A stretch of DNA of 64,000 nucleotides from Liolophura sinensis (Eukaryota > Mollusca > Polyplacophora > Chitonida > Chitonidae): the NCBI RefSeq assembly GCF_032854445.1, contig NC_088300.1:79709084-79773083 (forward strand). Direction: 5' to 3'. The first letter of the stretch is position 1, and every line of letters starts with the position of its first letter. The notes below the pieces were generated by a model. It did not search any database and was not told the origin of the DNA. It saw only the letters and a program-made list of their open reading frames with translations. The position numbers and the translations under genes are program-made. Of this stretch, positions 50,905-61,440 are shown one piece after another.

Positions 50905-51605
50905 AAGGCTGCATCATCACAACAGTATGGCAGTATATTTCTTCAGTTCAGAGCTGTTTACCACAACAGTATTTTTCTTCACGACAGTATGAATGTATTT
51001 TACTTCAATTCTAATACCGCTTCACCACAATAGTATGATAGTACTTTTCTTCTGTTCTAGGACTGTTCACAATAGTATGATAGTACTTTTCTTCTGTTCT
51101 AGGACTGTTCACAACAGTATGATAGTACTTTTCTTCAGTTCTAGTACTGTTCACAACAGTATGGCAGTACTTTTCTTCTGTTCTAGGACTGTTCACAACA
51201 GTATGGCAGTACTTTTCTTCTGTTCTAGGACTGTTCACAACAGTATGGCAGTACTTTTCTTCTGTTCTAGGACTGTTCACAACAGTATGGCAGTACTTTT
51301 CTTCTGTTCTAGGACTGTTCACAACAGTATGACAGTACTTTTCTTCTGTTCTAGGACTGTTCACAACAGTATGGCAGTACTTTTCTTCTGTTCTAGGACT
51401 GTTCACAACAGTATGGCAGTACTTTTCTTCTGTTCTAGGACTGTTCACAACAGTATGGCAGTACTTTTCTTCTGTTCTAGGACTGTTCACAACAGTATGG
51501 CAGTACTTTTCTTCTGTTCTAGGACTGTTCACAACAGTATGGCAGTACTTTTCTTCTGTTCTAGGACTGTTCACAACAGTATGACAGTATTTTTCTTCTG
51601 CTCTA
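50905..51605. repeat. 42-bp minisatellite right of the DIRS-like element
   Basis: About 15 nearly identical units of CAGTATGGCAGTACTTTTCT, TCTGTTCTAGGACTGTTCAC and AA. The first, more diverged units (50905-51010) look like the repeat at 48022-48175. The array ends about 160 bp beyond the TRDMT1 stop codon. It is open on both strands (NSMAVLFFCSRTVH- and RTEEKYCHTVVNSP-like), 42 bp being divisible by three; not coding. Confidence 0.93.
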
Positions 51606-51762
51606 ATACTCTCTTTACAACAAGGCATTTGTTACTGATAAATTCAGGAAATTGTATCTTTAATAGGTTAATGTTCCTGTCATCAAAAAATTTACACATA
51701 AAATTGACATATAATTCATTATTGCACAATCCTTCCCCAAAGCATTCAGCACATTCTACAAA

Positions 51763-54700
51763 TCAGCATTTGCCTCCCTCCATCAGTAACAATCTTATCA
51801 AAACAGAAACTACATGCACATTTAAACTGTTCCCCAGACATTTGTACATCTGCTTTCTGGTCACATCTTCAGGAAAACCTGAAAGAGTAGAAATAAAGCT
51901 GGTCAATACCTTCATATAATAATTATGTAATAATAATTAAACACAGGCTGCATCAATGTCTCTCTAGTTTAAGTTTTCCACATCCACTCACTGTAGACAA
52001 TCATATAACTATATAACATGTTTTGACCCAGTGGAGTCTTTGTGACACTGCTCACTGCCCACTAAGTTCATGAGCACTCAGTCTCAGGAAGTCTTCAAAT
52101 CTCACTAAAAACAACTCAACTTTCTCAGATCAAATGAAACTGGATTTGAACACACAATCCAAGTGGACAGAAATGCAGTCATGTTTCACTATGTATCGTG
52201 CAGATTACAACTAAACAACCACTCAAATTTATTCTGAAGGTAATATGTGCAGACTGATATATTTTGCAAGTAAGTGGGAAGGTTTGCCAACAACCTGCAG
52301 ATGGTCGTGGGTTTCCCCCGGGCTTTGCCCGGTTTCCTTCCACCATAATGCTGGCCGCCGTCATATAAGTGGAATATTCTTGAGTACAGCGTAAAACACC
52401 AATCAAATAAATAAATAAATATGTTTTGCAAAGTTTAAAATTGGCCAATGTAGTTTTGTCTCTGAAAGTCTGCACTGAAAGTTGCTCTTTCATATGTGAA
52501 ATTGTTGAGGAATTAGGGAAATGGTAGCCACTACACCGCATGTAAATCTGTCTCAATGGACATGGTTTTAAACTGAAGAATAGCTGACTCTGTCTGTCCT
52601 TCACCCGCTGTACTTTACACACCTCTCCAGCTGACCTCAAACTGTCCATATAAGTTTCTTACAACAATAGACACAGCTACCCAGAAAATAGTGAAATTAA
52701 CAACAAAGACTACAACCTAAAGGCTACATGATGGAGTAAGATGACGTACTAAATGATGCAGGGAAGCACAACAAGTTAGCCATCTCCCTGGGGGTGAACC
52801 AGCGTAGCTGTAAATCCCTCAGTGTGACCATGGTATGTTCTGGCCACTCCTCTTTAGGGTCACCTTTCTTCTTCTCCAGACATGTTTTCATTTCACTTGC
52901 ACACTTCACAGCCTGACAACATAACACAAAGGTATGAGTCACTATGAGTTACTGACAGCAGACATGGCACAAAACCTGCTGGCATTAATGTTTTGGTACC
53001 ATATTCCCCATGAAGGACATGCACGGCATTGTGCCCGGAAATGAGATATGTACCAAGACATACAAACAGGTGATGGGAAAATCTCGAGCTCACAGACTGA
53101 AATATGCACATTCTTAACTGCAGCCATCGTGGAATAATCAGTGGCAAATATATTCTTGCTCTGTAATTGGTCAATATTTGCACACTGCATGGCAAATCAG
53201 ACAATAGCTTATATTTATTTAGTAATCATTCTTTTACCACAAAAACATTTGCAATTTTGTCACCATTTTGTTTGAAGTAAAATGTTTGAATCTCATCTCT
53301 TATTTTAAGACTTTAAAAAAGTGGCTGAAGGGTACATGAGATACATGATCACATAATTATATGGTACATGATCACATAATTATATGGTGGGGCCTCCGTG
53401 GCTCAGTCGGTTACCGCGCTAGCGCAGCGTAATGACCCAGGAGCCTCTCACCAATGCGGTCGCTGTGAGTTCAAGTCCAGCTCTTGCTGGCTTCCTCTCC
53501 GGCCGTAAGTGGGAAGGTCTTTCAGCAACCTGCGGATGGTTGTGGGTTTCCCCCGGGCTCTGCCCGGTTTCCACCCACCATAATGCTGGCCGTCGTCGTA
53601 TAAGTGAAATATTCTTGAGTACGGCGTAAAACACCAATCAAATAAATAAATAAATCATTATATGGTACATGATCACATAAATATATTCAAAAACTGTCGA
53701 AGTCTGTAAGGTGTACCAGAGGTACATCATTAATTTTTTTCAACTTTCAAAGTTTCTGAGGTATGCCTGAGGTACATCTTCTAAGTGTTGATTTGTTTCC
53801 AAGTTGCTGAGGTCTATTTGAGGTACATTACCTGATATTCAAAAAAAGTTCCTGAGGTATATCTGAGGTATAGGCATACGGCTGGGGTGTACATGAGGAA
53901 CAGTACACCTCAGATAATATGGATGAGGTATACACCTCATCTATACCTCACACTGTGGTGTACAAATACCTCAAACAGAGATGTACACCTCATGTCTTTA
54001 AGGGCTTTGCTGTTCACAGACATTTGGGTAGAAGCTTGGATGTGTGAGTGAGTGAGTACTTAACAATTTTTCAGTCATATTAAAGTGTATATAATGTGCC
54101 TCCTTGTCACTGGACGGATTTCCACCACTCTTTTGTCAACGAGGTGTTGCACTATCCCCTTAATGCTGAATGCCATGCGAGGAAGTTACAACTTCCTCTT
54201 TTTTTTTTTTAAGGTCTTAGGTGTGAGCAAACCCAGGATTGACCCTGGATCTACCGCTTCCAACATGGACGCTCTACCAACTGTGCTATCGGGACCAGTG
54301 CTTGTGTGAGAATGTATGAAGCCTTGCTGAAAGAAGTTGCAAATAGTCCCAACAGAATGAAACCTTTGGCTTATTTGGGTTTACCTTGGTATAAACAAGT
54401 AGAGTGCAATGACCACTTGACCCGACTCACAGTTTGCACTTGATAGCATTTAGTATTAATGGTGGTGGTCACAAGGGGAATTTTTGACCATAATATATCT
54501 TGTGTGGAATGACCTGGCAGATGGCAGTAAGAGAGAGCAGCAGAAGCTTGGAATTGTGGCATAATTCTACACAATAGAGACTGCTGTAGCAGGCCATTGA
54601 CAGAAGTGGGATATAAGTAACAACAATACTACTTACCTGTGGGTTGTCAGTCATCAAGAAAACTGATCCTCCTCCCTCGATAAAATTACCATACCTGACA

Positions 54701-57700
54701 ATGCAAAAGGTAGAGAGATTAGTCCTTACTTGACCACATTATATACAGTCATGTATATCAGCTAAGGAAGAGGCTTCTGAATACCCTGAATATCACAAGC
54801 ATGAGATAACCATGGAAGTTCTCCATGGTTTAGAAAGCAACTGCTGCACCTGTATCTATCAACTGTATGGTTCAGAAGGCAACAGACAGCTGCACCTGTA
54901 TCTGTCAACTGTATGGTTTAGAAAGCAACGGACAGCTGCACCTGTATCTCTCAACTGTATGGTTCAGAAGGCAACAGACAGCTGCACCTGTATCTATCAA
55001 CTGTATGGTTCAGAAGGCAACAGACAGCTGCACCTGTATCTATCAACTGTATGGTTCAGAAGGCAACAGACAGCTGCACCTGTATCTATCAACTGTATGG
55101 TTCAGAAGGCAACAGACAGCTGCACCTGTATCTATCAACTGTATGGTTCAGAAGGCAACAGACAGCTGCACCTGTATCTGTCAACTGTATGGTTTAGAAA
55201 GCAACAGACAGCTGCACCTGTATCTGTCAACTGTATGGTTCAGAAGGCAACAGACAGCTGCACCTGTATCTATCAACTGTATGGTTCAGAAGGCAACAGA
55301 CAGCTGCACCTGTATCTCTCAAGTGTATGGTTCAGAAGGCAACAGACAGCTGCACCTGTATCTCTCAACTATATGGTTCAGAAGGCAACAGACAGCTGCA
55401 CCTGAATCTGTCAACTGTATTGTTCAGAAGGCAACAGATTGCTGCACCTGTATCTATCAACTGCATGGTTCGGACGTCAACAGACAGTTGCACCTGTATC
55501 AATCAACTCTATGGTTTGAAAGGCAAGTCAACTGCTGCACCTGTATCTACTTGTATCTACTCCCTGGTTCACTGCTTCCAGTATACAGGATTCACACCAA
55601 AGGCACACAGACTGCTCCCTCATACTTTCCACATCAATTATTGGCCCAAGCTGACTTAATGAATGTGCTTAACCATCATTGCAGACTACCATTTCCATTT
55701 CTTCTAAAAGCAATATGGTTCAATTTACAGTTTGTTTGCTTTGGATTACGGAACACTGATGCAGATGTACATATGACAACAGAGAGAATAAAAATCAACC
55801 TGTGTATCTGAGCGTCATCTGACATTCATATACCAGTCATACACCATAAAGTTCATTCCAAATCAATACTGAGGATTTAAGAAATTGTTCCACACACTAT
55901 GGGGAAACAGCTCTTGGTACATTCTGTGTGCACAAGCACGTAAGCACAGCTGAGTAATCATGTCACAATGAATTTTCAAATGTTATTCAATCAAATGTTA
56001 TTCAATCAAATGTTATTCAGACAAATGATATTCAGACAAATGTATCCAAAAAAGACCCCATCTGTATTTCCTACACTTGTACATACAACCCACCTTCTGG
56101 CAAAACAAGACGTTTTCCTGGCTGAGGAGGGAACTATGTCCATTATGATAAATCTTCGGAGTTCTTTATCTGACAACAAATACTTCTGGAAATATTCCAA
56201 ACTGTTCTCCTCTAAAAAGTTCTCTACTCTTTGGCAGTCAGGATATGGCCTGTGATCATCATCATACTGTTGCCGCAATGTCTGGCTGAACTCTTCTATG
56301 ACAGTCTTTCTGCTGTTATCAGCCCTTACATGATGATGACTGCAGGAGTTGTCATCCTTGATCTCACACACATCGATAGCTGTTACTCCTGCCCTAGAAT
56401 GGTCTTTATTTGAGGTTAAAATACACCCATTTTGAGAGTTTTCTCCCAGATGGCTGTTACAGGACTCTGGAGTCGGATCTTTATGAACAAGGAAAGGTGT
56501 ACAACATTCTGGGATTTCTATTACTATCTGAAATCAAAATAGTTCAGAATTCAGACAAAAAAAAACATGACAATTTGAAGACAAAACAAAACAGAGCAAA
56601 GTTCTGAAAGAAATCCCAGTTCACTACAATACCCCGATGGATTTAGTGTAAAGCTTAAAATGAGTTATAATCAAAGATTCTGAGCATGCAAACCCCGCTT
56701 TTGATAATCATAAAGCATATTAGTCACGCATACTCAAGTAAATTCAGAGTGTAATATACACAATTTTAAATGTTCAAATACGCACCAAGCACAAGTGTCT
56801 AACTTTTGAGACCGGAGACATCCAGGCATCGGTCAGCGGCAAGCAGACGACGAGGTGAGAGATAACATGGGAAGGTATAGAGAGGTGAGTTTTGTATTAA
56901 CCCCCATGTTATTTAGACAACATTTTCACGGCCGTGTGAGTCACTACACCTGTTGGTATGAGTAAAATGGCAAATGTCCGAATGTCTGCAGTCTCAAACA
57001 CTGACTGTAAAGCTGTTACTCCTCTAATTGGTTTTCCAGATATGACCATATTACACCAAAGTCAGTCCTGCAACAGCTATAAATGTGATCCCCCACTTAT
57101 CAAGTAGGGGGCCTAACAAGCTAATCCCAGAGGTTTCATATTCTGCAGTAAATATACAAAAATCATGTATGGATCTAGTTAGTTTTTGATCTTGACCTGA
57201 GGGACTACCAAATGAGTCTGCAAAACTAATTTGGTCAAAATCAGACAATATCACTGAACAGTTATTGCCAACTAGAACAAAAGAAATCCTTATGAAATAT
57301 GCAAAATAATACGAACTTGCACACAAAAACATGCAGAGCTTAGGCACTCTGCTGGTTTTGAACTTGATGCACACTTCATATTACTACTTACATCTGATTG
57401 CCTCACAAAAGAAAACTGAGCTGCTTTTCTCTGGGCTATAAGATAATACCTCAAGCGAGAGTTGGGAATCCCAAACTGTAGAGGGGTCAGCATGAACTCC
57501 TGGGAGAAAAAAAAACCTAATGTGAGATTGTGATAGCGCATAGAGATTATCCCGCACATTCAGCATAAACTGGATGATCAGAGAGAGTAAACCCGAAAGT
57601 TAGACTGTGATTTTCATGAGCCATCATTCTGTAGGTGGATGTATGTACATGTAAGCACCTGAAAGTACAAGTACCTGTACATGTGTACCTACATCACCTG

Positions 57701-60700
57701 TACCAACAATACTTTGAACAAGAAACACGGAACTGCAGATTCTGCGTGTGACAGCAGAGTGAATCACAGTCATTGCCATTAGACTTGTTGTTCATCCTAA
57801 TACACAGGAATGGCCTATGTATTAGTGAGATGCTCCTGGGTCATTGTGCCGCCCTAGCATGCTGACTACTTCTGCTCTGGTGGTAGCTGGGATTAAGATA
57901 CATGTAGACGGAGGGATATGAAGCTCTACTGTTTTCGCTCAGTCAGGCTTGAGAATCTTGTTTCTCTTGATCACGCAGCAGTCTGAGACTTCACCAGACT
58001 AGCTTCCCTTGATCATGCAGCAGTCTGAGACTTCACCAGACTAGCTTCCCTTGATCATGCAGCAGTCTGAGACTTCACCAGATTAGCTTCCCTTGATCAC
58101 GCAGCAGTCTGAGACTTCACCAGATTAGCTTCTCTTGATCACACGGCAGTCTGGGACTTCACCAGATTAGCTTTTCTTGATCACACGGCAGTCTGGGACT
58201 TTACCAGATTAGCTTCTCTTGATCACGCGGCAGTCTGAGACTTTACCAGATTAGCTTCTCTTGATCATGCGGCAGTCTGAGACTTCACCAGATTAGCTTC
58301 TCTTGATCACACGGCAGTCTGGGACTTCACCAGACTAGCTTCTCTTGATCACGCGGCAGTCTGAGACTTCACCAGACTAGCTTACATTGATCATGCGGCA
58401 GTCTGGGACTTCACCAGATTAGCTTCTCTTGATCACACGGCAGTCTGGGACTTCACCAGATTAGCTTCTCTTGATCACACAGCAGTCTGAGACTTCACCA
58501 GACTAGCTTCTCTTGATCACACGGCAGTCTGGGACTTCACCAGATTAGCTTCTCTTGATCACACGGCAGTCTGGGACTTCACCAGATTAGCTTCTCTTGA
58601 TCACGCGGCAGTCTGGGAATTCACCAGATTAACTCAACAGCCACAGAAGAAGTCATCGCTTAATCTTTGCCGTAACACTTCAAAATACGCCTAAAGTCAT
58701 CAACCAGATTCCAGAAAAGGTTGCAGAGGTCAGTATAATGTAGTGAGTGACTGCATGGGGTTTAACGTCTTCTGTAATGTGCCTCTTTGTAGCAGGAAGG
58801 ACTTCCTCCGCTCATTTATCCAGTGCTGATTCACTGACACGGCTTACCAAAGGCAAGTAAGCCGCCCCAACCCAGCCATTATACCGATACAAGTCAACCA
58901 GTCATTGCACTAACCCCTTAATGCTGAACGCCAACCGAGGAAGTTACAACTTCCTCTTTTAAGGACTTGGGTGTGACTCGACCCAGGATTGACCCTCCCG
59001 AAGCGGACACTCTAGAAACTGTGCTATCGGAGCCGGTCAGTATAATATGTTTGTTTACATATTAATTCAACTATCATGAATTCGATTGGTATTTACCCCC
59101 GAAATTAATTCTACATTTCTTGTGGTATGATCCAGAGTGTCGTCAAAATGGCATCGTCTCAAATGTCTGCTCTTCTGGTAGAGGGGTCATGTTTCAGTTT
59201 TATTAAAAAAATATCAGTCCCAGTCCCACCCCAAGCCTGAACAATGCTGACTTAATTAATGTGATTTCGGAAAATGTACCTAAAGTAAATATATTTTTGT
59301 ATTATGCAATTTGCTGCATTTTTTCTTTTGTTGAAAACATCTAAAAATAAGACCATAAGTGGGAAGGTCTGTAGCAGCCTGCGGATGGTCGTGGGTTTCC
59401 CCCAGGCTTTGCCCGGTTTCCACCCACCATAATGCTGGCCATCGTCGTATAAGTGAAATATTCTTGAATACGGCGTAAAACATCAATCAAATCAAATAAA
59501 TAAATCTAAAAATAAGAATTTTCAAATTCTCCTTTGTGTTTTTAGTTTTCACCCTAGGGCTTCAAAGCTTAAAAGATGACCCAGGTTTTGTTAGTTTTAG
59601 GCACTGAACTCTTGTAGCACTTTTGCAGCATTAAAATTTGGGGCGCTACCTTCGACACAAGTGAGAAAAACCCCTACGCAAATCACACTTTAAAACTGCA
59701 ATGCTGTCGGGTCATCCAAAATCAAGTTAACGCGCCCAGGGACTAAAATCTGGTAGATTACAGGTTGTAATTGCCATGTAAATAGTTGTACGTCTATGAG
59801 TCATGTTCTTTATCCTTAATGGCGTAAAAAAAATATAAAAAAAGAGCATGTTTCATTTACAATGAATAGTCATTTTTGGACATCTTTTTTTTAAATAATT
59901 TATTTGTTATGAATTTCTTTTCTGTTAAGCTGTGAACAGCTGTATGAAGTCGGCTGTTTTGTTTTTATTTTTAATTCCACAGTGTAATCCTGCACAGGCA
60001 AATGTTCAGTAACAGTACTATTTAAATTTTAGATATTTATTTCAGCAACAAAAGCATTAAATATTGCTTGGAGTGTCTTCAATTATTTTAGTGTTTGTTG
60101 CATTTATTTACAACAGTACAGCATATACAATGAAAACCGAGAGGTAAGGTTAAATTGAACTGTGTAATATTATGGAGTTTATAGCGCAGAAGAATAATTA
60201 ACTGTCAGCAAGTGTATGGCACGTGGATGTTGGGTCCACTGGATCAGGGATTAAGAGATGTCTCAGGGATTAAGAGATGTCTCAGGGATTAACAGATGTC
60301 TCTTAATCCCAGGTGGTAGACAAATAGTGAACACATTCTATGATCCTTAAGAGAAGCATCTTTGCAAATACAGTGTATACTGTAATAAGTTTTACAGTGT
60401 ATAATGTAATAAGTTTTACAGTGTATAATGTAACAAGTTTTTACATTGTATAATGTAATAAGTTTTTAAGCAAGCTTTCTAGTTTTCTTCTACGCCAACC
60501 ACAAGAGGTGCCGGCAGAGAGAGCAGCATACTTTACCAAGTACATGACCACCCAGGAGACCTGAAGCTTGTGCTCGGAGCCTGGAGTTCTGGGGAGGACA
60601 GATGACAGTTATCCACCTGACAGTCCACAGTTCCAATGTCACCATATGATATATATGTCACCCATGTAAATCTGACAGGGTAAATCGCAGCATTTCCTCT

Positions 60701-61438
60701 TTTGTGTCACTTATCTCCTGAATGGACACAAAGTAATCTTTCTCTGTATCCAGCTAACTGAACAGAATAAAAGTGACCAGACCTGGTAGATGTACTGACA
60801 CTGTCCCAGTGTCTCCAGCAGGGAACCTCTGGCCTGTGATGTCTCAAACCCTTTCACATTCTCCACCCAGTAGATACTGAGGCGGGCAGGCAACCTGTCA
60901 AGGGGAGACAACCACAACACCACAAACTTACTATTGGTACCTGTTTTCAACCTTTAACATTTTGAGAGCAGATGTGTCATTCAAAGAATTTTCAATGACT
61001 TATTTATCTGATTGTAGTTTTATGCAGTACTCAAAAATTTTTCAGCTATACAACAGCAGCCAACATTATGGTGGGAGAAAAGCACACAGCCCCTGGGGGA
61101 ATCTTCAGTGATCTGTGGTTACATGTGGATTGTTTTTCTGCTCTTACAGGTGGATTGTTTTATTTTGTGGTCATAGGTGCATATATTTCCTGCACAGAAG
61201 CTTTGTTTTTCTGCAGTCACAGCTGGATTGTTTTTATGTTGCCATACTTTGTTATAAGAGTCGAATTCAAAGACTCAAGATACACTTGCCTTTGTAGGAG
61301 TGTGAGGAGATAGCTGAAGGAGTTGGTCCTTGTGTCTGCCAGGTCTTTCTGTCTGCCCATCCTCGTGAATGGCTGACATGGGGGACTCATCACAATCATG
61401 TCTACACACAGGCTAGTCAGCTTTTCCACAGTCACAGC
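51763..61438 (-). CDS. TRDMT1: TRDMT1 (DNMT2), tRNA cytosine-5 methyltransferase, lacking the 5' exons
   Basis: DNMT2 enzymes methylate C38 of tRNA-Asp and related tRNAs using S-adenosylmethionine. Seven minus-strand exons join in phase: 61438-61290, 60894-60783, 57499-57392, 56527-56094, 54694-54637, 52912-52750 and 51878-51763 (379 residues plus TGA). Motif IV MSPPCQPFTRMGRQ with the catalytic Cys, motif VI WVENVKGFE, and FGIPNSRLRYYLIA (motif VIII region) are present. So are the target-recognition region SCFARRYGNFIEGGGS, RWFTPREMANLL (motif IX) and CLGNSLNVHVV (motif X). The SAM-binding N-terminus (motif I, about 50-60 residues) must lie beyond 64000. The first visible intron has a GC donor (AAG/GCAAGT). 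The DNMT2 hallmark CFT reads CFA here. The intron upstream of the PPCQ exon is a minisatellite copied from that exon's start; other introns hold SINEs and two arrays. Confidence 0.94.
52262..52425 (+). mobile_element. 5'-truncated SINE, family 1
   Basis: Body and tail only: TGGTCGTGGGTTTCCCCCGG, TTTCCTTCCACCATAATGCT, ATATTCTTGAGTACAGCGTA and AATCAAATAAATAAATAAAT. It lies in the last intron of TRDMT1. Confidence 0.85.
53388..53655 (+). mobile_element. Full-length tRNA-derived SINE, family 1
   Basis: This is the best copy in the window. It has a tRNA-like head with box A (GTGGCTCAGTCGG) and box B (GAGTTCAAGTCC), and a body with CCCCCGGGCTCTGCCCGGTT and CCACCATAATGCTGGCC. It ends with TTGAGTACGGCGTAAAACAC and an (AAAT)n tail. 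Both sides carry ATTATATGGTACATGATCAC, a likely target-site duplication with some extra local repetition on the left. It lies in the TRDMT1 intron between exons at 54637 and 52912. Other copies: 8815, 17944, 34495, 52262, 59352 and 61000. Confidence 0.9.
53695..54005. repeat. AGGTGTA/TACACCT-rich palindromic repeat, copy 2
   Basis: Clusters of CTGAGGTAT, GAGGTACAT and, in the second half, the complement TACACCTCA recur at irregular spacing, giving foldback potential. It resembles 8620-8815 and follows the tail of a SINE, as that copy does. Confidence 0.6.
54090..54302 (-). mobile_element. tRNA-derived SINE, family 2, minus orientation
   Basis: Read on the minus strand the right end starts TCCCGATAGCACAGTTGGTA with a box-A-like AGCACAGTTGGTAGAG. 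A box-B-like GGGTCAATCC follows, then the shared body GGAAGTTGTAACTTCCTC (partly palindromic). It matches 58752-59040. Confidence 0.75.
54810..55565. repeat. 46-bp minisatellite in a TRDMT1 intron
   Basis: About 16 units of CAACTGTATGGTTCAGAAGG, CAACAGACAGCTGCACCTGT and ATCTAT. It starts about 115 bp upstream (gene sense) of the TRDMT1 exon at 54694-54637 but shows no exon sequence. Long open frames (197 and 314 codons) are repeat read-through, the latter running into unique intron sequence. Confidence 0.93.
57940..58635. repeat. 42-bp minisatellite, about 16 copies, in a TRDMT1 intron
   Basis: Units of CTTCTCTTGATCACACGGCA plus GTCTGGGACTTCACCAGATTAG alternate between GGCAGTCTGGGAC and AGCAGTCTGAGAC variants. 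The array lies between the exons at 60783 and 57499. Confidence 0.93.
58752..59040 (-). mobile_element. tRNA-derived SINE, family 2, minus orientation
   Basis: The fuller copy of the family seen at 54090. On the minus strand it begins GGCTCCGATAGCACAG, passes through GGAAGTTGTAACTTCCTC and ends in GACGTTAAACCCCATGCAGT, the typical tail, at about 58760. A fragment of the same tail sits at 17228-17250. Confidence 0.75.
59352..59507 (+). mobile_element. 5'-truncated SINE, family 1
   Basis: Body and tail only (TGGTCGTGGGTTTCCCCCAG, CCACCATAATGCTGGCC, ATATTCTTGAATACGGCGTA, AATAAATAAAT), in the TRDMT1 intron between the exons at 60783 and 57499. From 59510 to 60240 I see no other element. Confidence 0.85.
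60240..60475. repeat. Two small tandem repeats
   Basis: TCAGGGATTAAGAGATGTC occurs three times at about 60243-60300, and a roughly 25-bp ACAGTGTATAATGTAATAAG unit four times at about 60370-60470. Confidence 0.75.
61000..61085 (-). mobile_element. 3' fragment of SINE family 1, minus orientation
   Basis: Minus-strand reading gives CCCACCATAATGTTGGCTGC and a worn AATTTTTGAGTACTGC followed by AAATAAGTC. It lies between the exons at 61290 and 60894 of TRDMT1. Confidence 0.65.
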
Positions 61439-61440
61439 CT

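Noticed and set aside
50993-51919. 308-codon plus-strand ORF
   Set aside because: It is a 42-bp minisatellite read-through that runs antisense over the last TRDMT1 exon.
53388-53480. tRNA gene
   Set aside because: Box A and B words are present, but the cloverleaf is not intact and the SINE body and AAAT tail follow directly.
54810-55565. 46-bp array as a copy of the nearby TRDMT1 exon (54694-54637)
   Set aside because: The shared ACCATAC word is too short; no further exon match is seen.
54867-55811. 314-codon plus-strand ORF
   Set aside because: It is a 46-bp array plus chance open intron sequence, antisense to TRDMT1.
57051-57374. Minus-strand ORF of 107 codons with hydrophobic stretches
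   Set aside because: It lies in the intron just downstream of the TRDMT1 exon 57499-57392, with no acceptor or family match.
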